From contig CAKUDW010000096.1 in NCBI GenBank assembly GCA_934645275.1, positions 1-7,331 of the forward strand: 7,331 bases of DNA, read 5' to 3'. This DNA is from an uncultured Clostridia bacterium. Lineage in GTDB: Bacteria > Bacillota_A > Clostridia > Christensenellales > Aristaeellaceae. Of the stretch, positions 1 through 6,008 are shown piece after piece. A program made the translations under genes and the position numbers. Positions within the stretch are counted from its first letter, which is position 1. Every line of letters starts with the position of its first letter. The notes under the pieces were generated by a model. It made no database searches. It was not told the DNA's origin and was given only the letters and a program-made list of their open reading frames with translations.

Positions 1-396
1 CGCATCTGCATTGTAAGCCTGTGCTTCGCGCACATCAGTAGAAATATCAGCGCCCTCATAGCTCGAGGTTTTGTCGGAAACGAATTTCATGGTGAAGGTT
101 CTGGCCAGAATAGCCTGTGCCTTCAATGCCTCCATGGGCCATTCGTTGTTCATTTCACCTGCGACCACGCCCATGACGTAGGTCTCAATATCCATCTCTT
201 CAATCTTCTTTTCATCCGTATTGTATACCTTGAGCATGGGTACGCCGTCGTCGTTTTTGCTGAGCTTGGAAGGAATCTGGGGCACCTTGCCACCATCGTT
301 GGTATTGCCAGACATACAGCCGCTGCAGCCAAGCGCAATTGCGACTGTGAGCGTGCACAGCAGCATGCGCCGCAGCGTCAGAAATTTTCGATTCAT
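1..396 (-). CDS. SpoIID/LytB-domain protein, 5' part (cut by left edge)
   Basis: The visible 132 residues are the N-terminal part. Family members are lytic transglycosylases or related wall enzymes that act outside the membrane; SpoIID itself cuts glycan strands denuded of stem peptides during engulfment. Residues 1-23 form a basic start plus hydrophobic stretch, ending near Cys24 and Cys27; the lipobox is imperfect, so lipoprotein versus plain signal anchor is open. A low-complexity linker (about 28-52) leads into the SpoIID domain, with the hallmark block YVMGVVAGEM (73-82) and the following LKAQAILART (91-100). Glu81 aligns with the catalytic Glu of Bacillus SpoIID. The start at 396 is chosen because a GAGGTG site lies 6 bases upstream; an ATG at 400 is in another frame and gives no recognisable protein. 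It lies 42 bases behind radA on the same strand with no visible terminator between, so co-transcription is likely. Whether it is SpoIID proper or a paralogue cannot be told from this fragment. Confidence 0.88.
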   Translation of the reverse strand, partial: MNRKFLTLRRMLLCTLTVAIALGCSGCMSGNTNDGGKVPQIPSKLSKNDDGVPMLKVYNTDEKKIEEMDIETYVMGVVAGEMNNEWPMEALKAQAILARTFTMKFVSDKTSSYEGADISTDVREAQAYNADA

Positions 397-438
397 CCAT
401 ATCACCTCGCGATATAGATTGAACCGCGCGTTGAAGAT

Positions 439-1821
439 TTATTCCCGGTTTGCAAACAGTCCAAGTTCGCCGATTGCCTGTGAAACGGTATCTGCACCTA
501 CGATGGTCACACCATCCGGAACGCGCAGATTTTTCAGATTCGACTTCGGCAGCAGTATGTGCGTGAAGCCGAGCCGCGCGCACTCTGCAATGCGCCGCTC
601 CGCCTGTGCTACTGCGCGCACTTCGCCGGCAAGGCCTACTTCGCCCATCACCGCCCAGTTGCCGTCGGTCGGACGATTGCGAAATGACGATGCGACCGCC
701 GCGCAGAGCGCCAGATCGGCCGCCGGTTCCGTGAGCGATAACCCGCCCGCAATGTTGATGTAGACGTCCTTGTCGTACAACCTGAAGCCCGCGCGCTTTT
801 CTAACACCGCCAACAGCAGCGCCAGGCGTCCCTGATCCACGCCGCTGGCCATGCGCCGCGGATTTCCGAACACTGTGGTGGCCACCAGCGCCTGCACGTC
901 CGTCAATAGCGGACGCGAACCTTCTATGGCGCACATAATCACCGAGCCGCTGGCATTGTGCGCGCGCTCAGAGAGCAAGGCCTCGCTCGCTCCGAGTACT
1001 TCTCGCATGCCCTCGCTGCTCATTTCAAACATACCCAGCTCGTTTACGGAACCAAAGCGGTTTTTAACCGCGCGCAGCAATCGATACTGGTGCTGACGAT
1101 CGCCCTCAAAGTAGAGCACAGCATCGACCATGTGCTCCAGTATGCGCGGACCGGCGATTGCGCCGTCCTTAGTGACGTGTCCGACCAGAAAAACGCTACA
1201 ATTTCCCGCCTTGGCCAGTCGCATCAGCCTGGAAGCGCATTCGCGCACTTGCGATACGCTGCCGGGTGCAGAGGCCATTTCAGGTAAATACATGGTCTGG
1301 ATCGAATCAATTACCATCACAGTGGGCGAAAGCTGTTCCATGCGCTTTTCGACGGTATTCAAATCGTTTTCAGAAAGCACATAGAAGCCGGATGCACTGG
1401 CACCGAGGCGATTTGCACGCATCTTGATTTGCCGCGCAGATTCTTCACCGGAGACATAGAGTACGCTTACTCCGCGGTTGGAGAGGCTGGCGCATACCTG
1501 CGTAAGCAGCGTGGATTTACCAATGCCCGGATCGCCGCCGACCAACACAAACGAACCCTCCACAATGCCGCCACCGAGCACGCGGTCAAGTTCGGAAATG
1601 CCACTCGAAACGCGCAGTAGCGCGTCATCTGGAATCTGATCGATTCGCATGGCCTCGGCGTCGTTTCCCGGTGCGCGCTTCAGTTTTTTTTCCGGAAGCT
1701 CCGCCTTGGGTAGCTGTTCCGTAAGCGTGTTCCAGCTACCGCAATCCGGGCATCTGCCAAGCCAACGTGCGGTTTCATAACCGCATTCGCTGCAAACAAA
1801 CAAAGACTTTGCCTTCGCCAC
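439..1821 (-). CDS. radA: DNA repair protein RadA (Sms)
   Basis: RadA is a RecA-like ATPase that promotes branch migration and processing of recombination intermediates, working with RecA in the cytoplasm. From the GTG start the protein has 460 residues, the usual family length. In order: a four-Cys zinc finger (Cys10, 13, 24, 27), Walker A GGDPGIGKST (95-104, Lys102), Walker B VMVIDS (168-173, Asp172), the RadA signature KNRFG (253-257), and a C-terminal Lon-protease-like domain (about 280-455). The GTG at 1821 is preferred over the ATG at 1866: it gives the family-typical beginning VAKAKSLFVC and has GGAGG at 1832-1836, 10 bases upstream, whereas the ATG would add 15 unrelated residues, has no ribosome site and would place that GGAGG inside the gene. 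It is divergent from the phosphoesterase gene and is followed by the SpoIID-domain gene. All key residues are intact. Confidence 0.97.
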   Translation of the reverse strand: MAKAKSLFVCSECGYETARWLGRCPDCGSWNTLTEQLPKAELPEKKLKRAPGNDAEAMRIDQIPDDALLRVSSGISELDRVLGGGIVEGSFVLVGGDPGIGKSTLLTQVCASLSNRGVSVLYVSGEESARQIKMRANRLGASASGFYVLSENDLNTVEKRMEQLSPTVMVIDSIQTMYLPEMASAPGSVSQVRECASRLMRLAKAGNCSVFLVGHVTKDGAIAGPRILEHMVDAVLYFEGDRQHQYRLLRAVKNRFGSVNELGMFEMSSEGMREVLGASEALLSERAHNASGSVIMCAIEGSRPLLTDVQALVATTVFGNPRRMASGVDQGRLALLLAVLEKRAGFRLYDKDVYINIAGGLSLTEPAADLALCAAVASSFRNRPTDGNWAVMGEVGLAGEVRAVAQAERRIAECARLGFTHILLPKSNLKNLRVPDGVTIVGADTVSQAIGELGLFANRE

Positions 1822-1831
1822 TTCGAATTTT

Positions 1832-1836
1832 CCTCC
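1832..1836 (-). promoter_or_regulatory. radA ribosome binding site
   Basis: GGAGG on the minus strand, 10 bases before GTG at 1821. The gap is slightly long, but this is the only good site and it decides the radA start; it lies inside the longer reading frame that would begin at 1866. Confidence 0.75.
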
Positions 1837-1850
1837 AATATCAGTAATAC

Positions 1851-1866
1851 ATGCGTCAATACGCAT
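1851..1866 (-). repeat. Perfect inverted repeat in radA leader
   Basis: ATGCGT, a 4-base spacer (ATTG) and ACGCAT form a perfect 6-bp inverted repeat on the minus strand, between the predicted radA transcription start (about 1897) and the GTG. In RNA it would be a small hairpin about 15 bases before the Shine-Dalgarno; in DNA it could be an operator. It is not the Gram-positive LexA box (CGAAC-N4-GTTCG). No T-run follows, so it is not a terminator. Function unknown; chance cannot be excluded. Confidence 0.4.
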
Positions 1867-1903
1867 TTTGCCGAAAAAAAGTCGCGCAATTTCCCCAATT
1901 TTT

Positions 1904-1933
1904 ATTATAACATAGGCGATGGAAACTTGCCAG
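1904..1933 (-). promoter_or_regulatory. Predicted sigma-A promoter of radA
   Basis: On the minus strand, TATAAT (1904-1909) has an extended -10 (TGT directly before it, 1910-1912). CTGGCA (1928-1933), 18 bases upstream, matches four of six bases of the -35 consensus. Transcription would start near 1897, giving a leader of about 76 bases before the GTG. The -35 overlaps that of the divergent promoter. Confidence 0.6.
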
Positions 1934-1955
1934 ATTGAAATTATAGTTTTATAAT
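1927..1955 (+). promoter_or_regulatory. Predicted sigma-A promoter of the phosphoesterase gene
   Basis: TTGCCA (1927-1932), a 17-base spacer and perfect TATAAT (1950-1955). Transcription would begin near 1962, about 29 bases before the ATG at 1991. This placement argues against the alternative ATG at 1970, which would leave almost no leader and no ribosome site. Confidence 0.75.
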
Positions 1956-1990
1956 AAAATAGAATTTATATGGAATTTGGGGAGAAGCCC

Positions 1991-3382
1991 ATGCAGGATA
2001 CAGATAAGTCCACTCTGAAAGACGAACAGAAAACGGGCCGTCATGCCGCACGCCATGCCCGTGCTGCCGACGCACCAAAAACTGAAGCTGAAATCGAGCA
2101 GGACGATTACGATACCATGCTCGACGAGGGCGAGATACCGCTGCGCCGCAAAAAGAGCACGACTTCGAAACGGAAGGGTAAAAAGGGTAAGGCCCAAAAG
2201 AGGGCTGCGGCTGAGCCGCTCTTTTCGGACCGTAAATTCCGCCGCAAGAAAAGCATATTTGAAATCATGAACGCTACCGGTGAGGACAGCTTCTTCAAGC
2301 CGCTGCGGCTGTTCGGTCATGAAATTCGGTTCTGGCCAATTTTTGCGCTGATTTTGATCGTCATGCTGATCGGCACCGTAATCATCAGTAACGGCAATAT
2401 CACCATGCTCGATCAGCAGGTCACCGTGGTAGGTTTGAGCGACGCGCTGGAGAATTATAACATTCTGGTACTTTCCGATATGAACGGCAAGCGCTTTGGC
2501 GATCAGCAGGCCTCGCTTGTGCGCGAGGTTGAGAGCCAGAGATACGATATGATTCTCTGCGTGGGCGATATGGTGGGTAAATCTGGCGATCCGGAACCTT
2601 TCTATGAATTTCTGGATGGCATTTCCAAACCTGAGCGGGTGTACTTTATCTGCGGCGATAGCGATCCGGGTCCTTTTGTGGAAAGTCCGCGTGATATAGA
2701 AGGGACTCTTTCGCAGATTGTGCTTGAGGACTGGATCCTTGGCGCGATCGACCGCGGCGCGCACTATGTAGACGTGCCCACACTGGTAGAGGTCGGCGAT
2801 GGTCGTTTCTGGCTCACGCCCACCAACTATCTCAATCTGGAAGCGACGGCCTACCGTGATACCTGGCGTGATCAGATGCGTCAGGAGGAGGATGGCGTGA
2901 TAACTGGCTTGGCGTCGGATTACAATTCCCTGCCCTTTACAAGCTATCGCTATCAGCAGGCGGAAAAGTTCTATTCTGCAGTCAACAGTATCGCATCGAC
3001 CGACCTGTTGATCGGCCTTTCGCACATCGTACCCGATGACGAGTTCATTCAATCTGCGGCGCTACACGATGGCGACGAGGGTAACTATCTATTTGAGCCG
3101 GAGCTCATTATTGCCGGTCATTACTGCGGCGGCGTTTGGAAAATTCCGTTTGCAGGCGCGTTCTACGTGCCCAATCGCATGCTCCCGCGCTACGGCTGGT
3201 TCCCTGCAAAGGAGGATGTGAACGGCCTTTCGCAGATTGGCGAAACGCAGGTATACATTAGCGGCGGCCTTTCTACAACGTCGTCGATACCATTGCTGCC
3301 GTTTAGATTGTTCAACGATCCGGAAATGACTGCACTGAAATTGACGGCAAAGTTGCCGACCAGTATGCTGGATATGAATTAG
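1991..3382 (+). CDS. Membrane-anchored calcineurin-like (metallo)phosphoesterase, YkuE-like
   Basis: The protein has 463 residues. Residues 1-112 are hydrophilic, acidic then strongly basic (Lys/Arg-rich 52-88), probably disordered and cytosolic. One membrane helix lies at about 114-133. Residues about 145-463 resemble the metallophosphoesterase fold and by the positive-inside rule would face outward. The core motifs sit in the expected order: SDMNG (162-166), VGDMV (191-195), CGDSD (221-225), LSHIP-like (343-348) and GHYCGG (376-381); the C-terminal YISGGLSTT and RLFNDPEM blocks also fit YkuE-like members. Several metal ligands differ from consensus: His to Asn165, Asn to Asp223, His to Ser224, and the second His of GHxH to Cys379; Asp163, Asp193, His345 and His377 are kept. 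Activity is therefore uncertain. The start at 1991 is chosen over 1970 because GGGGAG (1979-1984) lies 6 bases upstream and the promoter fits. Substrate is unknown. The gene reads towards gerAA with a 89-base gap. Confidence 0.82.
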   Translation: MQDTDKSTLKDEQKTGRHAARHARAADAPKTEAEIEQDDYDTMLDEGEIPLRRKKSTTSKRKGKKGKAQKRAAAEPLFSDRKFRRKKSIFEIMNATGEDSFFKPLRLFGHEIRFWPIFALILIVMLIGTVIISNGNITMLDQQVTVVGLSDALENYNILVLSDMNGKRFGDQQASLVREVESQRYDMILCVGDMVGKSGDPEPFYEFLDGISKPERVYFICGDSDPGPFVESPRDIEGTLSQIVLEDWILGAIDRGAHYVDVPTLVEVGDGRFWLTPTNYLNLEATAYRDTWRDQMRQEEDGVITGLASDYNSLPFTSYRYQQAEKFYSAVNSIASTDLLIGLSHIVPDDEFIQSAALHDGDEGNYLFEPELIIAGHYCGGVWKIPFAGAFYVPNRMLPRYGWFPAKEDVNGLSQIGETQVYISGGLSTTSSIPLLPFRLFNDPEMTALKLTAKLPTSMLDMN

Positions 3383-3400
3383 CCGTCTTTCACCAAAACT

Positions 3401-3431
3401 GAATAAGAATAGCCTTCATGGGGTCATAATT
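3401..3431 (+). promoter_or_regulatory. Candidate forespore (sigma-G/F-type) promoter of gerA operon
   Basis: GAATA (3401-3405, preceded by T) matches the sigma-G -35 pattern. CATAATT (3425-3431) matches six of seven bases of the sigma-G -10 (CATWHTA), and GGTCATAATT (3422-3431) also satisfies the sigma-F -10 pattern GGnnAnAnT. The 19-base spacer is about one base longer than usual. GerA-type operons are known to be sigma-G-dependent in Bacillus, which supports the call. Transcription would start near 3438. No sigma-A promoter is evident in this gap. Confidence 0.45.
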
Positions 3432-3471
3432 GTTTTGAAATAAAACGCGGCCCCCCATGGAGGTGTTTTTT
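3413..3471 (+). promoter_or_regulatory. Long-loop hairpin covering gerAA Shine-Dalgarno, followed by T-rich run
   Basis: CCTTCATGGGG (3413-3423) pairs with CCCCATGGAGG (3453-3463): 11 bp with a single G-U pair. The 29-base loop holds a further small stem, GTTTT (3432-3436) with AAAAC (3442-3446). The 3' arm contains the whole gerAA Shine-Dalgarno GGAGG (3459-3463), and TGTTTTTT (3464-3471) follows directly. It could act as an intrinsic terminator for the phosphoesterase transcript, a ribosome-site mask, or both. The long loop makes termination less certain than for a standard terminator. Confidence 0.5.
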
Positions 3472-4965
3472 ATGACGCACGCAACCCGGCAGCAGCGGAT
3501 GCGGCAGGATATACCATCGTGCCTCAGTGAAAGCATGGCACTTTTCAAAGAATCGTTAAATGCGCCGCTCAATGAGGACGCCGTTTTCAGGGCCTATATG
3601 GCGGGTAGCACGGGCGTTTGCGTCGTCTACATTGAAGGCATGGCCGATGAAAAGCTGATCGGCGATTTCGTGTTGCGCGCAGTGAGCGGAATTCCGGATT
3701 CACAGTGCGAGAGCATTGAAGCGCTGGAAAAGCGGCTGGTGGAAATTGCACAGACTAGCCGCGCGGCTACCGTTGCGGAAGCTGTACAGAGCGTCGTATC
3801 CGGAATGGCTTGCCTGCTGATTGACGGTTCAAATGAAGCGTTGCTGCTTGAAACGCGCGCGTATCCCCACCGCAGCGTGGAACAACCGACCAATGAAGAC
3901 GTAGTCATTGGCCCGCACGAGGCCTTCAACGAGCATTTCAGAACCAATATATCCCTGATTCGCCGATACGTTCAATCTCCGGATTTAATTACACAGAAAA
4001 TGAAGCTTGGAACAGGCGTTCCCACACAAGCTGCCATTATTTACTTGAAGGGCGTTGCCAGCGATGCCTGCGTACAGGAAATCAGGCGCAGAATGTTACT
4101 GATTAATGCCCCGCTGGTAAACGGCAGTGGGGCGCTGGAGCAGCTGATTGAGGATCACCCCTATTCCCTGCTGCCGCAAATGCTGCAAACTGAGCGTCCT
4201 GACCGTGCTGCATCCTGCATTACGGATGGGCAGGTGGCCATTATTGTGGAAAATTCACCCTACGCGCTGATTGCTCCAGTCACTTTTTTTCACTTGGTCC
4301 ATGCCTCAGACGATTCCTTCCTGCGTTGGCAGTATGGCTCCGCCATTCGCCTGGTGCGGATGCTGGGGATGTTGGTATCGCTGCTGCTTCCGGCCATCTA
4401 TGTGGCATTGACGCTGTACCACACGCATCTGATACCGATGGCGCTGCTGACTTCCATCGCTGAATCGCGCGCTAACGTGCCGTTCCCGGTGGTCGTCGAG
4501 GTGTTATTCATGGAATTCTCGTTCTATTTGCTCAACGAGGCCGGACTGCGCACGCCTGCACAGATTGGTTCAGCATTCGGCATCGTCGGTGCGCTGGTAT
4601 TGGGCCAAGCGGCGGTCTCTGCATCTATCATTAGCCCGATACTGATTATCATCATCGCACTGACGGGGCTGGGCAACTATGTAATTCCAAATTATGGCTT
4701 CGGCGTCGGGTTGATTATCTACCGGCTATTGTTGATCGTCATGAGCGCGTTGATGGGCGTATACGGCCTGATGATCGGCCTGTTTGCCATCGTGTTGCAC
4801 CTGTGCGCACTGAAATCTTTCGGCGTAGACTATATGTCACCTGTTGCGCCGTGGCGAAAACACAATCCGGATATATTGCTGCGACTGCCGCTGCGCTTTC
4901 AGCGAGTCGCACTGTTCTTTTCAAACCCGCACAATTGGGTACGTGGGAAGGAGGCGGACAAATGA
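3472..4965 (+). CDS. gerAA: Spore germination protein, GerAA/SpoVAF family (receptor A subunit)
   Basis: This is the A subunit of a GerA-type germinant receptor, which sits in the spore inner membrane with the B and C subunits and transduces nutrient signals. The 497 residues are close to the family norm. A cytosolic N-terminal region (1 to about 285) includes family blocks RSVEQPTNEDVV (134-145), GPHEAFNEHFRTN (147-159), LIRR (162-165), TERPD (240-244) and the stretch SPYALIAPVTFF (262-273). A membrane domain follows (about 293-450), with VPFPVVVEVLFMEFSFYLL (336-354), GALVLGQAAV (373-382), VIPNYGFG (404-411) and the ending SFGVDYMSPVAP (449-460), all typical. ATG at 3472 is preferred over 3457 because GGAGG (3459-3463) lies 8 bases upstream and would overlap the earlier ATG. 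Its stop overlaps the gerAB start. A SpoVAF assignment is less likely because the B and C subunits follow. The germinant cannot be predicted. Confidence 0.95.
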   Translation: MTHATRQQRMRQDIPSCLSESMALFKESLNAPLNEDAVFRAYMAGSTGVCVVYIEGMADEKLIGDFVLRAVSGIPDSQCESIEALEKRLVEIAQTSRAATVAEAVQSVVSGMACLLIDGSNEALLLETRAYPHRSVEQPTNEDVVIGPHEAFNEHFRTNISLIRRYVQSPDLITQKMKLGTGVPTQAAIIYLKGVASDACVQEIRRRMLLINAPLVNGSGALEQLIEDHPYSLLPQMLQTERPDRAASCITDGQVAIIVENSPYALIAPVTFFHLVHASDDSFLRWQYGSAIRLVRMLGMLVSLLLPAIYVALTLYHTHLIPMALLTSIAESRANVPFPVVVEVLFMEFSFYLLNEAGLRTPAQIGSAFGIVGALVLGQAAVSASIISPILIIIIALTGLGNYVIPNYGFGVGLIIYRLLLIVMSALMGVYGLMIGLFAIVLHLCALKSFGVDYMSPVAPWRKHNPDILLRLPLRFQRVALFFSNPHNWVRGKEADK

Positions 4966-6008
4966 GTGAAATGCCCGGCCGAAGTGCGGCTGTCGCCATG
5001 GTTAGCGCTGCCCTTGCGGCGCGCCTCTTCTGGGGCGCAGGCATCGACCAGACCAGCGCATTGAATGCAAGCTGGATGTGCGTTGCCGGCAGCCTGTTGC
5101 TATCGTTGCCGCTTGTACTTGCACTGAGCTGCGCCGCAAAGCTCGGCAATGACGGTGCATGGCAGAATATAGCGGCGCGGTCACCGCGAGCAATGGGACT
5201 ACTTTTTGAATGCGTATTCGCGGCATTGCTGTTGCTGGACGCCGCAGCGAACGCGCGCTTAATGGCCAATACGGCCAACGCCATGTCGCAGAACGGCAAG
5301 GCGATTTTTCAGCTGCTGATTCCGATGGCGTTGCTCGGATTATTTGCCGCTGCATTGGGCGCAGACGCAGCCGGACGCATTTCCCGACTGTGGCTGTTGG
5401 CAACGCCGCTGCTGCTCGGCATTGTAATCGCAGTACAGTTCAAGCGTTTCAATTGGCGGTGGCTCACGCCAATATTGGGTACGGGCCCGGAAAAGGTTGC
5501 AAACGGTACGACCTACTGCGCAGGCTGCAGCGCCATGCTGATGTTGATGTGGGCCATAGCCGTGCCGGATCGCAAGCAAAACGGCGCCCTTAAGGCATTG
5601 CTGCTGGGTACAATACTCGCGGCAGTTCTGCTGGCGCTGATGCAGATGTTGTCTCCCACAGATGTGATAAACCCGCCGACGCATGCCGCACGCACGGATC
5701 TGTTGCTGAGTAACGGCCGCGTCGCACTCTCACTGCAACTGCTGCTGGCCATATTGTGGTATGGCGCGCTGCTGCAGCTCTACGCCGCAGAAACAGCCGT
5801 GGCCTGCTGCTATCTCAGGCTGGCGTTTCCGAAGCTGAAGCGCGGCATTATCTGTGCGCTTGCTATTATCGCCATAACTGTGCTGGCGCTGTCCCGCATA
5901 TCGTATATCGGAACGACTGGACTGATTACGCGCTATCTATACATCATTGTGGCAGCGCCCATAATCATAATGATGGCGATTTCTGTTGCCAGGAGGCGAA
6001 GCACATGA
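4962..6008 (+). CDS. gerAB: Spore germination permease, GerAB family (receptor B subunit)
   Basis: The B subunit is an APC-superfamily membrane protein that in Bacillus binds the germinant and, in the oligomeric receptor, forms an ion-conducting channel. The 348 residues are slightly fewer than Bacillus GerAB (about 365). I count roughly ten hydrophobic segments, for example about 37-58, 78-98, 113-132, 143-160, 186-202, 208-230, 252-277, 295-311 and 322-343. The block NWRWLTPILGTG (164-175), after the fifth or sixth helix, corresponds to the family's loop with a conserved Pro-Val/Ile-Leu-Gly. Sequence similarity to Bacillus members looks low, so the call leans on topology, size and position between A and C genes. 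The start ATG at 4962 overlaps the gerAA stop (ATGA) and has AAGGAGG (4948-4954) 7 bases upstream; an in-frame ATG at 4803 lies deep within gerAA and is rejected. The protein is rich in Ala and Leu. Confidence 0.9.
   Translation: MSEMPGRSAAVAMVSAALAARLFWGAGIDQTSALNASWMCVAGSLLLSLPLVLALSCAAKLGNDGAWQNIAARSPRAMGLLFECVFAALLLLDAAANARLMANTANAMSQNGKAIFQLLIPMALLGLFAAALGADAAGRISRLWLLATPLLLGIVIAVQFKRFNWRWLTPILGTGPEKVANGTTYCAGCSAMLMLMWAIAVPDRKQNGALKALLLGTILAAVLLALMQMLSPTDVINPPTHAARTDLLLSNGRVALSLQLLLAILWYGALLQLYAAETAVACCYLRLAFPKLKRGIICALAIIAITVLALSRISYIGTTGLITRYLYIIVAAPIIIMMAISVARRRST

Noticed and set aside
397..438. Possible sporulation promoter or terminator between radA and the SpoIID-domain gene
   Set aside because: No convincing -35/-10 pair for sigma-A or sporulation sigma factors and no stem with T-run was found. 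Only a 5-base inverted repeat (ATATC/GATAT) flanks the ribosome site, which chance can explain.
212..934. Minus-strand open frame of 240 codons across the radA/SpoIID junction
   Set aside because: It overlaps the 3' end of radA and the start of the SpoIID-domain gene in a different frame, is rich in Arg, Gly and His as expected of a shadow frame, and resembles no known protein.
1978..1991. Small TGGG/CCCA hairpin over the phosphoesterase ribosome site
   Set aside because: Four base pairs closing a 6-base loop are too weak to claim regulation.
1949..3052. Minus-strand open frame of 367 codons antisense to the phosphoesterase gene
   Set aside because: It lies opposite a well-supported gene with promoter, ribosome site and recognisable motifs. 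Its translation shows no family and it begins mid-gene without a ribosome site.
4803..4961. N-terminal extension of gerAB from an upstream in-frame ATG
   Set aside because: It lies wholly within gerAA and has no ribosome site; the ATG at 4962 has AAGGAGG at proper spacing and the stop/start overlap.
5756..6004. N-terminal extension of gerAC
   Set aside because: It would bury a clear lipoprotein signal peptide and overlaps gerAB.
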